From Veillonella sp. (GTDB taxonomy: Bacteria > Bacillota > Negativicutes > Veillonellales > Veillonellaceae), in NCBI RefSeq assembly GCF_018364065.1, contig NZ_JAGZMO010000012.1:1-20183 (forward strand): DNA of 20,183 bases. Reading direction: 5' to 3'. Positions 1 to 6,913 of this stretch are shown piece by piece; the stretch's first letter is position 1; every line of letters starts with the position of its first letter. The translations under genes were made by a program, and so were the position numbers. Below the pieces are notes generated by a model. It had not been told where the DNA came from and searched no databases. It saw nothing but the letters and a program-made list of their open reading frames with translations.

Positions 1-744
1 TATCCGCATCCATTCTTTGAAACAGCTCCGAATTTACCGGTATTCCTGCCAATCATTATCGCTATTGTGGTAGGTGCTGCTGTAGGTCTTATTTCCGGTT
101 TAATCGTTGCGTATTTGAAAATCGTACCATTCATTGCTACATTAGGTACAATGGTTATTACCTATGGTGTATGTTCGTTGTACTTTGATATGCCACCAAA
201 TAACTCCCAACCTGTTGGCGGCTTGCGTCCGGAATTCACCGTATTCGGCTCCGGCGCCTTGGATTTAGGTTTTATGACCATTCCTTACATTGTTATTATC
301 GCAGCTGTCATTTCCTTCATTATGTACATTGTTTACAACAAAACGGTTCTTGGTAAAAACATGTTCGCTATCGGCGGCAACCCTCAGGCAGCCGTTGTAT
401 CCGGTATTAACGTAGGCGCTACTTTGATCGCCATTTACGTACTTGCCGGCGCTCTTTACGGCATTGGCGGCGTGTTGGAAGCGGCTCGTACAGGCGGCGC
501 TACTAACAACTATGGTAACATGTACGAATTGGATGCCATCGCGGCAGCCGTAGTAGGCGGTGTATCCATCACCGGTGGTATCGGTACAGTACAAGGTATC
601 ATCGCCGGCGTACTTATCTTTACAGTTATTAACTATGGTTTGACCTTCGTAGGCATGGGCCCATACTGGCAGCTCATTATTAAAGGTGCCATCATCGTAA
701 TCGCTGTAGCCGTTGACGTGCGCAAATACTTGGCACGTAAATAA
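1..744 (+). CDS. mglC: Sugar ABC transporter permease, MglC-type (3' part only)
   Basis: This is the C-terminal 247 residues of an inner-membrane permease; the reading frame is open from base 1, so the start lies left of the window. It is hydrophobic throughout, with several membrane segments. The stretch GNMYELDAIAAAVVGG followed by a glycine-rich SITGGIGT segment is the conserved permease signature of the ribose/galactose (BPD_transp_2) family, and NNYGNMYELDAIAA strongly recalls MglC, the galactose/methylgalactoside permease. The family works with a periplasmic sugar-binding protein and a double ATPase (MglB and MglA), presumably encoded upstream. It ends at TAA and is followed about 100 bases later by a strong terminator, so it is the last gene of its operon. 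Family is confident; the exact sugar is inferred. Confidence 0.85.
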   Translation, partial: YPHPFFETAPNLPVFLPIIIAIVVGAAVGLISGLIVAYLKIVPFIATLGTMVITYGVCSLYFDMPPNNSQPVGGLRPEFTVFGSGALDLGFMTIPYIVIIAAVISFIMYIVYNKTVLGKNMFAIGGNPQAAVVSGINVGATLIAIYVLAGALYGIGGVLEAARTGGATNNYGNMYELDAIAAAVVGGVSITGGIGTVQGIIAGVLIFTVINYGLTFVGMGPYWQLIIKGAIIVIAVAVDVRKYLARK

Positions 745-784
745 GATTACGGCATACATGTATATGCAGAGTTAATTAATATTA

Positions 785-817
785 TGATAATCATGCTGAG
801 AATCAAGATGATTATGA
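785..817. promoter_or_regulatory. AT-rich inverted repeat, Fur-box-like
   Basis: TGATAATCAT and ATGATTATGA form an inverted repeat (9 of 10 positions) with a 13-base spacer, between the permease stop and its terminator. The left arm equals the central ten bases of the classical Fur box, and by eye the 19-mer around it matches about 14 of 19. Its place downstream of a gene is unusual for an operator, so it may only be mRNA structure. Confidence 0.2.
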
Positions 818-846
818 AATACAAAATGATAGTATAAAAATTAAAC

Positions 847-889
847 ACCGGATTATCGCTAAATAGGCGATAGTCCGGTATTTATTTTT
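847..889 (+). terminator. Rho-independent terminator of the mglC operon
   Basis: A 13-bp stem (ACCGGATTATCGC pairing with GCGATAGTCCGGT, one G-T wobble), a 7-base loop and a T-rich tail ATTTATTTTT. It ends the sugar-transport operon. Confidence 0.9.
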
Positions 890-1093
890 GCCTGCCCCTT
901 ATAAAAATTTTGCGTTTTGATAATTTATGACAGTATGTGCGAGTTATTGATAAAATTGTATTTATTAAATAAAGTTTTTGTAGTAAAATATTTATGAAAA
1001 TTAATAATATATCGGGGCTATGATTTCATAAAACGCAAGATGTCTATAGAGAGGATATATATACTGAAGAGACATAAGTATAACAGAATGCGA

Positions 1094-1122
1094 TTTATAA
1101 ATATTCATAGAGATGATATTAT
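1094..1122 (+). promoter_or_regulatory. Likely promoter of the first phosphatase-like gene
   Basis: TTTATA (1094-1099), a 17-base spacer and TATTAT (1117-1122), with a TG one base before the -10, making an extended -10. The predicted start of transcription near 1129 gives a leader of about 40 bases. The rest of 890-1093 is AT-rich; a weaker TTGATA box at 947 lacks a good partner, and nothing else stands out there. Confidence 0.45.
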
Positions 1123-1170
1123 ACGAAAATGTATTGTATTTGCGTATTACTTGCACTAGAAGGATTATCT

Positions 1171-2499
1171 ATGAAGCAGAAAAATCACCTATGGGGGAAG
1201 TATTGGCGCTACGGGGCTATAATACTTACCATTATGGCGGTCATGGGAATACTGATAAGTATGCCGCGCGTAATGGAACGAGTGGAAGAGGGATGGCAGT
1301 ACGCAGTTACACGTTTAATGGGAAATGGAACCAATCCGCACTATATCAGACAGCTCATTACAAGTGATATGACCACATCGCGCGTAATCATGTGGGAGAC
1401 AAAAGAGCAGGCCAACAATGCGGTTGTTATGTATAAATTAAAAGATGCTCCGGATAGTACGATTGTTACTGTAGACGCTATTTCGGAGGTATTTTCTGAT
1501 GATAGAGTGCAGCGTTACCTTTATCGTGGGGATATTAACGGACTGGAACCGCAAAAGGAATACGTGTATCGCGTGGGCACTGAAGGGCATATGTCTGAAT
1601 GGCTACCTATGAAAACGGGCAGTAAGGAACCTTTTTCCGCGCTCATTTTCCCTGACTCGCGGTCTACCAATTATTTAGGCTTCCAAGCGGTAGTAACCGG
1701 AGCGTTTAACAAATTCCCTGACGCACAGTTTTTTGCCGTTCTTGGAAATTTAGTGGATAATGGCGAAGCGGCACCACAATGGAACTCTTGGCTCAACAGC
1801 ATAGGACCTGTGATCGACTCTATACCGTTTGCACCGGTTACAGGCACTCAGGAATATATGGATTTGCATTGGACTGCACGACCGCCACAAGCGTATGCAC
1901 ATCTGTTTGCATGGCCATGCAGTGAAAATCATATCATGCGTAATCCTTATTATTCATTCGATTACGGGGATATTCATTTTGTCGTTTTAGATACACAATT
2001 TAAAGAATTACCGGAGCAGGTTCAGGCTGTGGCGAAACAGAATGAGTTAAATTGGCTGAAAGCCGATTTGGCGGCGACCGATAAAAAGTGGAAGGTCGTA
2101 TTAATGCACCGCGATGTTCTTACCTATACGTCGGAACCGATGGGGCAGCTCAGTGATCGATTTAGCGACACGGGGAAACTCTTCATGCCGGCCTTTGATG
2201 AAGGTAAGGTCGACTTGGTGTTAACCGGTCAACTTAATACGTATCGCCGCCGCGGTCATATTAGTGACTTTAAGCGCAGCGATAGCGGGCCGTATTATAT
2301 CGTGAGTGGTATGTCGGGGGATATACAGGCGAAGGGGAAGTGGAACGGTCATGTACTGGATGAGTACGTCACACCGTATGAAGGAATCCCAAATTATTTG
2401 CGAATTCATGAAACATCCAGCTCGTTAGTTGTAGAAGCGTATTTGTCTGACGGAACCATGTTTGACTCCGTGGCTATTTTTAAAGAAGAACAGAAGTAA
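1171..2499 (+). CDS. Purple-acid-phosphatase-like protein, probable pseudoenzyme
   Basis: A 442-residue protein with an N-terminal signal anchor (hydrophobic stretch about residues 15-31), a fibronectin-like PAP N-terminal domain (about 55-145) and a calcineurin-like phosphoesterase fold. The start at 1171 is chosen because AGAAGGA lies 6 bases upstream; the in-frame ATG at 1129 has no such site. It is collinear with the next gene but lacks most metal ligands. The GD motif reads LGNLVDNG (N193), GNHE reads GTQE (T226, Q227), and AHYH reads GQLN (Q354, N356). D162 and H313 remain. The frame is intact and surrounding blocks such as YRRRGH and DFKRS are kept, so the fold probably survives with altered or no catalysis. 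It has its own promoter and terminator. The family is clear; loss of activity is inferred. Confidence 0.85.
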   Translation: MKQKNHLWGKYWRYGAIILTIMAVMGILISMPRVMERVEEGWQYAVTRLMGNGTNPHYIRQLITSDMTTSRVIMWETKEQANNAVVMYKLKDAPDSTIVTVDAISEVFSDDRVQRYLYRGDINGLEPQKEYVYRVGTEGHMSEWLPMKTGSKEPFSALIFPDSRSTNYLGFQAVVTGAFNKFPDAQFFAVLGNLVDNGEAAPQWNSWLNSIGPVIDSIPFAPVTGTQEYMDLHWTARPPQAYAHLFAWPCSENHIMRNPYYSFDYGDIHFVVLDTQFKELPEQVQAVAKQNELNWLKADLAATDKKWKVVLMHRDVLTYTSEPMGQLSDRFSDTGKLFMPAFDEGKVDLVLTGQLNTYRRRGHISDFKRSDSGPYYIVSGMSGDIQAKGKWNGHVLDEYVTPYEGIPNYLRIHETSSSLVVEAYLSDGTMFDSVAIFKEEQK

Positions 2500-2509
2500 C
2501 TGGCTGAAT

Positions 2510-2550
2510 CTCTGCCTTAGGAATATCCTGAGGTGGAGTTTTTTTCTTTT
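2510..2550 (+). terminator. Rho-independent terminator
   Basis: CTCTGCCTTAGGA pairs with TCCTGAGGTGGAG (13 bp with three G-T wobbles) around an ATA loop, followed by seven T, a C and four T. It separates the two paralogous phosphatase-like genes into two transcription units. Confidence 0.85.
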
Positions 2551-2575
2551 TATATTCAAAAAATAAAATAAGTGC

Positions 2576-2606
2576 TTGACTTAAAGCTAACTCCAACCTA
2601 TATAAT
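2576..2606 (+). promoter_or_regulatory. Strong sigma-70-type promoter of the active phosphatase gene
   Basis: TTGACT (2576-2581), then TATATA at 2599 with a 17-base spacer (or TATAAT at 2601 with 19). The start of transcription should be near 2612, giving a leader of roughly 100 bases before the TTG start. Confidence 0.75.
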
Positions 2607-2710
2607 GACAGTGTAGAACCATATAGAATTTTTTGAATGTATTGAAGAATAATAGTGATATAAGTTGTTAGTTGATAAATAGAAAAATTAACTGGAAAGG
2701 GGATTTACAC

Positions 2711-4144
2711 TTGAACAATAAATTAAAAATCATGTGGGGCAGTGTAATTGCTGTTGTAGCTATTTTGGCGGTTATAATTGTAACGCCATGGGGACAAGCC
2801 GTAGCGAATTACCTGGTTCGTGAAGGGCGCAGTGTAGTTGTGTCGGCCGTGCCGAGTGCAGGGTTAACACCGAAATATGTGCGCCAGTTGGTGACACAGG
2901 ATATGAGTACATCCCGCATTATTATGTGGGAGACAGAATCACAGCAGGAAAATCCGGTGGTTCTTTATAAAGTGAAAGGCGCGAGCGACACCACGATTAA
3001 AACGGTGGACGCCACAACTGATAAATTTACAGAAGATAATGTAACTCGCTATATTTATCGGGCGGAACTGCAAGGGTTAACGCCGAATACAGAGTATGAA
3101 TATCGAGTAGGCGCTAATAAATCCGGCAAAGACTGGCATGAATTGAATACTACTGTATCGGGAGATTTTACAGCATTAGTGTTCCCGGATTCGCAGTCAT
3201 CCAACTATAAAGGCTGGAAGGATATGGTGAAAACGGCTTACGGGGCCAATCCGAATGCAGCATTTTACGTAAATATGGGGGATCTTGTAGATAATGGCGA
3301 GTCCGCCTATCAATGGGATGCCTGGTTTGATGCGGTAGAACCGATGGCATCTCAGATTCCGCTGGCGGCCGTAATCGGTAATCACGAATATTATTCGTTG
3401 GACTGGAAAGTAAAGGCACCGGATGCATTTGATCATTTCTTCCGCTATGATGCACCATTGGTGAAGCATAACGGCACATCGACGGGCGTTACGGCGCAGA
3501 ATTCAAATGGAGCGGCCGCGGCTAACAGTGAGAGTAATAACGGCATTGACTCAAACTTGCTCAACAATCAGCTGAATCAGGCAAAAGACATGTCGCGCAA
3601 TGCGATTTACTCCTTTGATTATGGTGATGTGCATGTAGTGGTGTTGAATACACAATTTCAGGAAATGAATGAAGCTTATCGCAATGATGTAATGCAGGAA
3701 CAATTGGCGTGGTTGAAGGACGATTTGAGTAAAACTACGAAAAATTGGAAAGTTGTGTTAATGCATAAGGATCCGTTCCGTTATCCGAATACGCACAACC
3801 CGAATATTAATCCGGGATTCAATGAACTGGCAGACATTTTCATGCCTGTATTTGATGAGTACAAGGTTGATTTGGTGCTGTCTGCACACTATCATATGTA
3901 CCGCCGCCGCGGCCATGTGGAAGACTTTAAGCGCAGCGAATCCGGTCCATACTACATCATTACCGGTGTAGCCGGCGATTTGAAATATGCTAACATCTGG
4001 TTGTCCCATCCGCTTGACGAGTATGTGTCGCCATATTTGGACGGAGACAACTATTTAGTGCTGGATAAAAAGGGCAATACATTGACTGTAAAAGCATTTT
4101 TAGCTGACGGCACTGAATTTGACTCCATTACATTGGAAAAATAA
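2711..4144 (+). CDS. Membrane-anchored purple-acid-phosphatase-like metallophosphoesterase
   Basis: A 477-residue phosphoesterase predicted to be anchored by one N-terminal segment (about residues 7-25), with its catalytic part outside the inner membrane. The TTG at 2711 is preferred because AAAGGGGA precedes it by about 8 bases; another TTG at 2672 lacks a ribosome-binding site. After a PAP-type N-terminal domain the metallophosphoesterase ligands are complete: D160 (FPDSQ), D191 (GDLVDNG), N224 and H225 (GNHE), H352 (LMHK), H393 and H395 (AHYH). The family hydrolyses phosphomonoesters or related bonds using two metal ions; the substrate is unknown. A low-complexity Asn/Ser/Ala/Gln-rich insert (about residues 250-297) is absent from the upstream paralog. 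It forms a single-gene unit with its own promoter and terminator. Confidence 0.9.
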   Translation: MNNKLKIMWGSVIAVVAILAVIIVTPWGQAVANYLVREGRSVVVSAVPSAGLTPKYVRQLVTQDMSTSRIIMWETESQQENPVVLYKVKGASDTTIKTVDATTDKFTEDNVTRYIYRAELQGLTPNTEYEYRVGANKSGKDWHELNTTVSGDFTALVFPDSQSSNYKGWKDMVKTAYGANPNAAFYVNMGDLVDNGESAYQWDAWFDAVEPMASQIPLAAVIGNHEYYSLDWKVKAPDAFDHFFRYDAPLVKHNGTSTGVTAQNSNGAAAANSESNNGIDSNLLNNQLNQAKDMSRNAIYSFDYGDVHVVVLNTQFQEMNEAYRNDVMQEQLAWLKDDLSKTTKNWKVVLMHKDPFRYPNTHNPNINPGFNELADIFMPVFDEYKVDLVLSAHYHMYRRRGHVEDFKRSESGPYYIITGVAGDLKYANIWLSHPLDEYVSPYLDGDNYLVLDKKGNTLTVKAFLADGTEFDSITLEK

Positions 4145-4209
4145 GCGTAAGAATGACGATGTAACATACACGTTAGAAAAACAATTGAAAATTAGTAAGA
4201 ATATGATGT

Positions 4210-4257
4210 GAGATGTCATATGAGATGTAACTAGAGATATAATCAGAGATGTAGCAT
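4210..4257. repeat. 12-bp tandem repeat, four copies
   Basis: Four consecutive 12-base units begin at 4210, 4222, 4234 and 4246: GAGATGTCATAT, GAGATGTAACTA, GAGATATAATCA and GAGATGTAGCAT. The first half is nearly constant and the second half drifts. They lie between the phosphatase stop and its terminator, in the 3' untranslated region. Confidence 0.75.
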
Positions 4258-4275
4258 CAGATAAGTAATAGTGAA

Positions 4276-4305
4276 GGCAACAGGCGTAATGCTTGTTGCC
4301 TTTTT
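4276..4305 (+). terminator. Rho-independent terminator
   Basis: GGCAACAGGC pairs with GCTTGTTGCC (10 bp, one wobble) around a 5-base loop, followed by five T. It ends the active phosphatase transcript. Confidence 0.9.
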
Positions 4306-4412
4306 ACATTTCTACACATTCCTATAAAAATAGTAAGAAAATAGAGGACGAGATACTAAATTGAAGAAATTATAAAATAATTGATTTATACACTATATAA
4401 ATGACAATTTAA

Positions 4413-4441
4413 TTGAATTTTGATTAGATTTTACTTATAAT
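4413..4441 (+). promoter_or_regulatory. Promoter of the zinc-ribbon gene
   Basis: TTGAAT (4413-4418), a 17-base spacer and a perfect TATAAT (4436-4441). The start of transcription should be near 4448, leaving a long leader of about 150 bases. The 4306-4412 stretch before it is AT-rich with no gene. Confidence 0.75.
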
Positions 4442-4460
4442 GAAATTAATAGACCTGAAC

Positions 4461-4522
4461 GATAAACAGGGGATTTATCGTAAGGGACACAGTTTGTATT
4501 TACAGTGTGAGTGTTACTGTAA
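4461..4522 (+). other. Two hairpins in the leader of the zinc-ribbon gene
   Basis: GATAAA (4461) pairs with TTTATC (4474) across 7 bases, and TTACAGT (4500) pairs with ACTGTAA (4516) across 9 bases. Both lie just downstream of the predicted promoter. From about 4523 to the start codon the + strand is very rich in G and T and almost free of C, with many TGTAGT/TGTATT-like words. No known riboswitch class is recognised. Confidence 0.35.
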
Positions 4523-4601
4523 GTTGTATTTTCCGTATGAATGTAGTTTGTATTGTTAGTGAATGTATTGGTAGTGAGTGTAGTGTATTAGGAGGTAGTG
4601 T

Positions 4602-5579
4602 ATGTTTTGTTCTAATTGTGGGAATAAGTTGCAGGATGGGGCGAAGTTTTGTGAGCGCTGCGGGACGCCTACAGATGTGGGGACGCCACAGAGCGGATCC
4701 ACGGATGAAGTGATTAATAAGGTGAATGAAGTAGCCTCTGACGCCGTTGATGCGGCAGCGGAAGGCCTGGATAAGGCAAAAGTGGTGGCCGGTAAAATCA
4801 TAGATGAAGCGCCGGAACACTTTGAAAAAGCAAAAGAGGTTGGAGCTGAAGCGTTCGAACAGGCGAAAGTAGCCGGTGCGGAAGCGTTCGACAAGGCCAA
4901 GGAAGTGGGCGGCGAAGCATTTGAACAGGCTAAAAACGTCGCTTCGGAAACCTTAGATAAAGCTAAAGTGCAATTGAAGGAATTCAATTACGAGATGAAT
5001 CAGAATCCTAATTCCAATAAGCTGAAAATTATTATTGCCGCCATATTGGTTGTCCTTCTTTGTGTGGGCGGTGCACTGTTCTGGTATTTGCGCCCAATCA
5101 ATAAAGCGGAGCGTTTTGTGAATGACCGTACCGTAACGATTGTTAAGTTCCTGAATGATAATAAAAATTTAAGCGCGAAAGATATTGAAAATGAATTAGG
5201 TTATTGGGGCGATGGCGACGATAATATAAAAGAGTATGTACGCCGCACCGGCGGGTTGGAACGCAATGTGAAGAATTTGCCATATTTCTCCCAGGAAATG
5301 GCGTTGACCTTACTTGGGAGAAACGTTGACCGAAATCTGGAAGTTTCGGATTTAAAAATCGTCGATAAAGGGGAATATAAGATTGACGGTCAAGATACAT
5401 TTGTGTTCTTGGTGGAAAAAAACAGCAAAAAGAATGATAATATCGAAGGCTATCTGATTGGTATCGCTAAAAACAGAAGTGGTGACTTCTATGTAGACGC
5501 TTGGATTCCGTTAAACGATAAAGAATGGAAGCAGGCCGAAAAGAGTATGAAAACAGGTAATTTTGATCGGTATAAATAA
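4602..5579 (+). CDS. Zinc-ribbon membrane protein with 11-residue helical repeats
   Basis: 325 residues, started by ATG 6 bases after AGGAGG. Four parts can be seen. Residues 1-25 form a zinc ribbon with C3, C6, C17 and C20. Residues about 40-130 are an Ala/Glu/Lys-rich charged helix with 11-residue repeats: five in a row at 75-129 of the type EQAKVAGAEAF and an extra copy at 57-67. Residues 141-163 are one membrane segment (IIIAAILVVLLCVGGALFWY). Residues 164-325 form a soluble, charged C-terminal domain I do not recognise. The ribbon and repeats are probably cytoplasmic and the C-terminal domain extracytoplasmic. Eleven-residue amphipathic repeats are known in LEA group 3 and apolipoprotein-like proteins, where they bind lipid or protect proteins. 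The function here is unknown. It is a single gene with its own promoter. Confidence 0.85.
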   Translation: MFCSNCGNKLQDGAKFCERCGTPTDVGTPQSGSTDEVINKVNEVASDAVDAAAEGLDKAKVVAGKIIDEAPEHFEKAKEVGAEAFEQAKVAGAEAFDKAKEVGGEAFEQAKNVASETLDKAKVQLKEFNYEMNQNPNSNKLKIIIAAILVVLLCVGGALFWYLRPINKAERFVNDRTVTIVKFLNDNKNLSAKDIENELGYWGDGDDNIKEYVRRTGGLERNVKNLPYFSQEMALTLLGRNVDRNLEVSDLKIVDKGEYKIDGQDTFVFLVEKNSKKNDNIEGYLIGIAKNRSGDFYVDAWIPLNDKEWKQAEKSMKTGNFDRYK

Positions 5580-5650
5580 GAGAGATATTACCTAATCTGA
5601 TTTGAAAGATTACATTAAGTAATCTAATACTTAGCTCTTTAATCTCTCTT
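5578..5650. other. Nested inverted repeats between the zinc-ribbon gene and pta
   Basis: An outer perfect 9-bp stem (AAGAGAGAT at 5578 with ATCTCTCTT at 5642) encloses TAATCT (5593), AGATTAC (5607) and GTAATCT (5619). The middle copy can pair with either neighbour, so two inner hairpins exclude each other. There is no proper T-tract, so this is not a standard terminator, although it is the only candidate for ending the upstream gene. Confidence 0.45.
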
Positions 5651-5657
5651 GCGAATT

Positions 5658-5666
5658 TGTTATAAT
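5658..5666 (+). promoter_or_regulatory. Extended -10 promoter of pta
   Basis: TGT directly followed by a perfect TATAAT (5661-5666). The -35 region is weak (TTTAAT at 5638, 17-base spacing). The start near 5673 gives a leader of about 48 bases containing a small AGCCT/AGGCT hairpin (5679-5695) ahead of the ribosome-binding site. Confidence 0.6.
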
Positions 5667-5720
5667 AAACGTATCACAAGCCTGAGAGGCAGGCTCTTCA
5701 CAGTCAAGGAGGACGATATT

Positions 5721-6722
5721 GTGGAATTAGTACAAAATTTAAAAGCAAAAGTAAAACCATTAGGCAAGAAAATTGTATTACCTGAATACAAAGATGAACG
5801 TGTATTGGAAGCTACACAACTTATTTTAAAGGAAGGCTTCGCAACTCCTGTATTAGTAGGTAATCCTGAAGAAGTTAAAGCAGCTGCTCAAAAAGCCGGC
5901 TTCAACATCGACGGTGCTGAAATCATCGATCCTGAAAACTATGCAAAATTAGACCAAATGGTTGAAATCTTCACTGCAAAACGAGCTAAAAAAGGTATGA
6001 CTCCTGAAAAAGCTCGCGCTACTATGCTTGGCGATTGCTTATTCTTCGGTGCTATGCTTGTACATTTAGGCGACGTTGACGGTATGGTTGCAGGTTCTGC
6101 AAGCCCAACTGCTAACGTACTTCGTGCAGCTTTGCAGGTTGTAGGTACTAAACCTGGTCTTAAGACTGTATCCAGCTCCATGTTCGTATTCACTGACGCT
6201 AAACAATACGGTGATGACGGCATGTTAGTATTCTCTGACTGCGGCGTTATTCCTAACCCAACTTCAGAACAATTAGCTGACATTGCAATGTCCACTGTTG
6301 AAAAAGCTCGCAAAGTAGCTAACATGGCTCAACCACGTGTTTCCTTCTTATCCTTCTCCACAAAAGGATCTGCATCTTCCCCTGAAGTAGATAAAGTTGT
6401 TGAAGCTGTAGAACTTTTAAAACAACGCAATGTAGACTTCGATTTTGATGGCGAATTGCAATTAGACGCTTCCATCGAACCATCTGTTGCAGAACGCAAA
6501 GCTCCTGGCAGCAAAGTAGCCGGTAAAGCTAACATCTTGATTTTCCCTGATCTTCAAGCTGCAAACATTGGTTACAAATTAGTACAACGTTTCGCAGGCG
6601 CTACTGCTCTTGGACCATTGATTCAAGGCTTGGCTGCACCAATTCACGACTTATCTCGCGGTTGCTTCGCTACTGATATCGTTGATGTAGTAGCTATTGC
6701 AGCAGCTGAAAGCGTAGAATAA
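5721..6722 (+). CDS. pta: Phosphate acetyltransferase
   Basis: A cytoplasmic enzyme of 333 residues that interconverts acetyl-CoA plus phosphate and acetyl phosphate plus CoA; with acetate kinase it makes ATP from fermentation intermediates. The length and whole sequence fit the short, single-domain Pta family, with KKIVLPEYKDERV near the start, GDVDGMVAGSASPTANVLRAA in the middle and IGYKLVQRFAGATALGP near the end. The start is GTG at 5721, 7 bases after AAGGAGGA; the open frame extends to 5649 but that part covers the promoter and leader. Codon choice is clearly more biased (CGT, GAA, AAA, GCT) than in the neighbours, as expected for high expression. No acetate kinase gene is adjacent. The gene is a single unit, closed by a strong terminator. 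Confidence 0.95.
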   Translation: MELVQNLKAKVKPLGKKIVLPEYKDERVLEATQLILKEGFATPVLVGNPEEVKAAAQKAGFNIDGAEIIDPENYAKLDQMVEIFTAKRAKKGMTPEKARATMLGDCLFFGAMLVHLGDVDGMVAGSASPTANVLRAALQVVGTKPGLKTVSSSMFVFTDAKQYGDDGMLVFSDCGVIPNPTSEQLADIAMSTVEKARKVANMAQPRVSFLSFSTKGSASSPEVDKVVEAVELLKQRNVDFDFDGELQLDASIEPSVAERKAPGSKVAGKANILIFPDLQAANIGYKLVQRFAGATALGPLIQGLAAPIHDLSRGCFATDIVDVVAIAAAESVE

Positions 6723-6734
6723 TCTATGTAATTG

Positions 6735-6761
6735 AAAAGGACCCTACGGGGTCCTTTTTTT
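6735..6761 (+). terminator. Rho-independent terminator of pta
   Basis: AAAAGGACCC and GGGTCCTTTT pair around a TACG loop and run into a row of seven T. The A-rich left foot could also let it act on the minus strand. Confidence 0.95.
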
Positions 6762-6804
6762 CGTCTCCTTGAAAATAAGCGTCATTTAGAGCACGGTGCT
6801 ATCT

Positions 6805-6831
6805 TTGCAATTGTCGATTTTGTGATATAAT
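6805..6831 (+). promoter_or_regulatory. Promoter of the MBL-DUF445 operon
   Basis: TTGCAA (6805-6810), a 15-base spacer and TATAAT (6826-6831), with TGA directly before the -10 (extended -10). The leader to the start codon would be about 75 bases. Confidence 0.55.
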
Positions 6832-6913
6832 TAAAGGTACCAATTAAGAATATTATCATTTATATGAGTTCTTGATTTAACACATAGTCAATTAGAAATG
6901 GCAGGTGATCATT

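Noticed and set aside
265..759. 164-residue antisense frame over the permease gene
   Set aside because: The plus strand encodes a well-conserved MglC-type permease; the antisense product is low-complexity and resembles nothing known.
1171..2499. Calling the first phosphatase-like gene a pseudogene
   Set aside because: There is no frameshift or internal stop, promoter and ribosome-binding site are present, and only the catalytic positions are altered; pseudoenzyme fits better.
4556..4987. 143-residue antisense frame rich in Ala, Ser and Phe
   Set aside because: It is the mirror of the 11-residue repeat region of the zinc-ribbon gene; the plus-strand gene has the promoter, ribosome-binding site and zinc ribbon.
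5649..5720. Longer N-terminus of Pta from 5649
   Set aside because: These codons cover the extended -10 promoter and the leader; the GTG at 5721 has an ideal ribosome-binding site and gives the usual Pta length.
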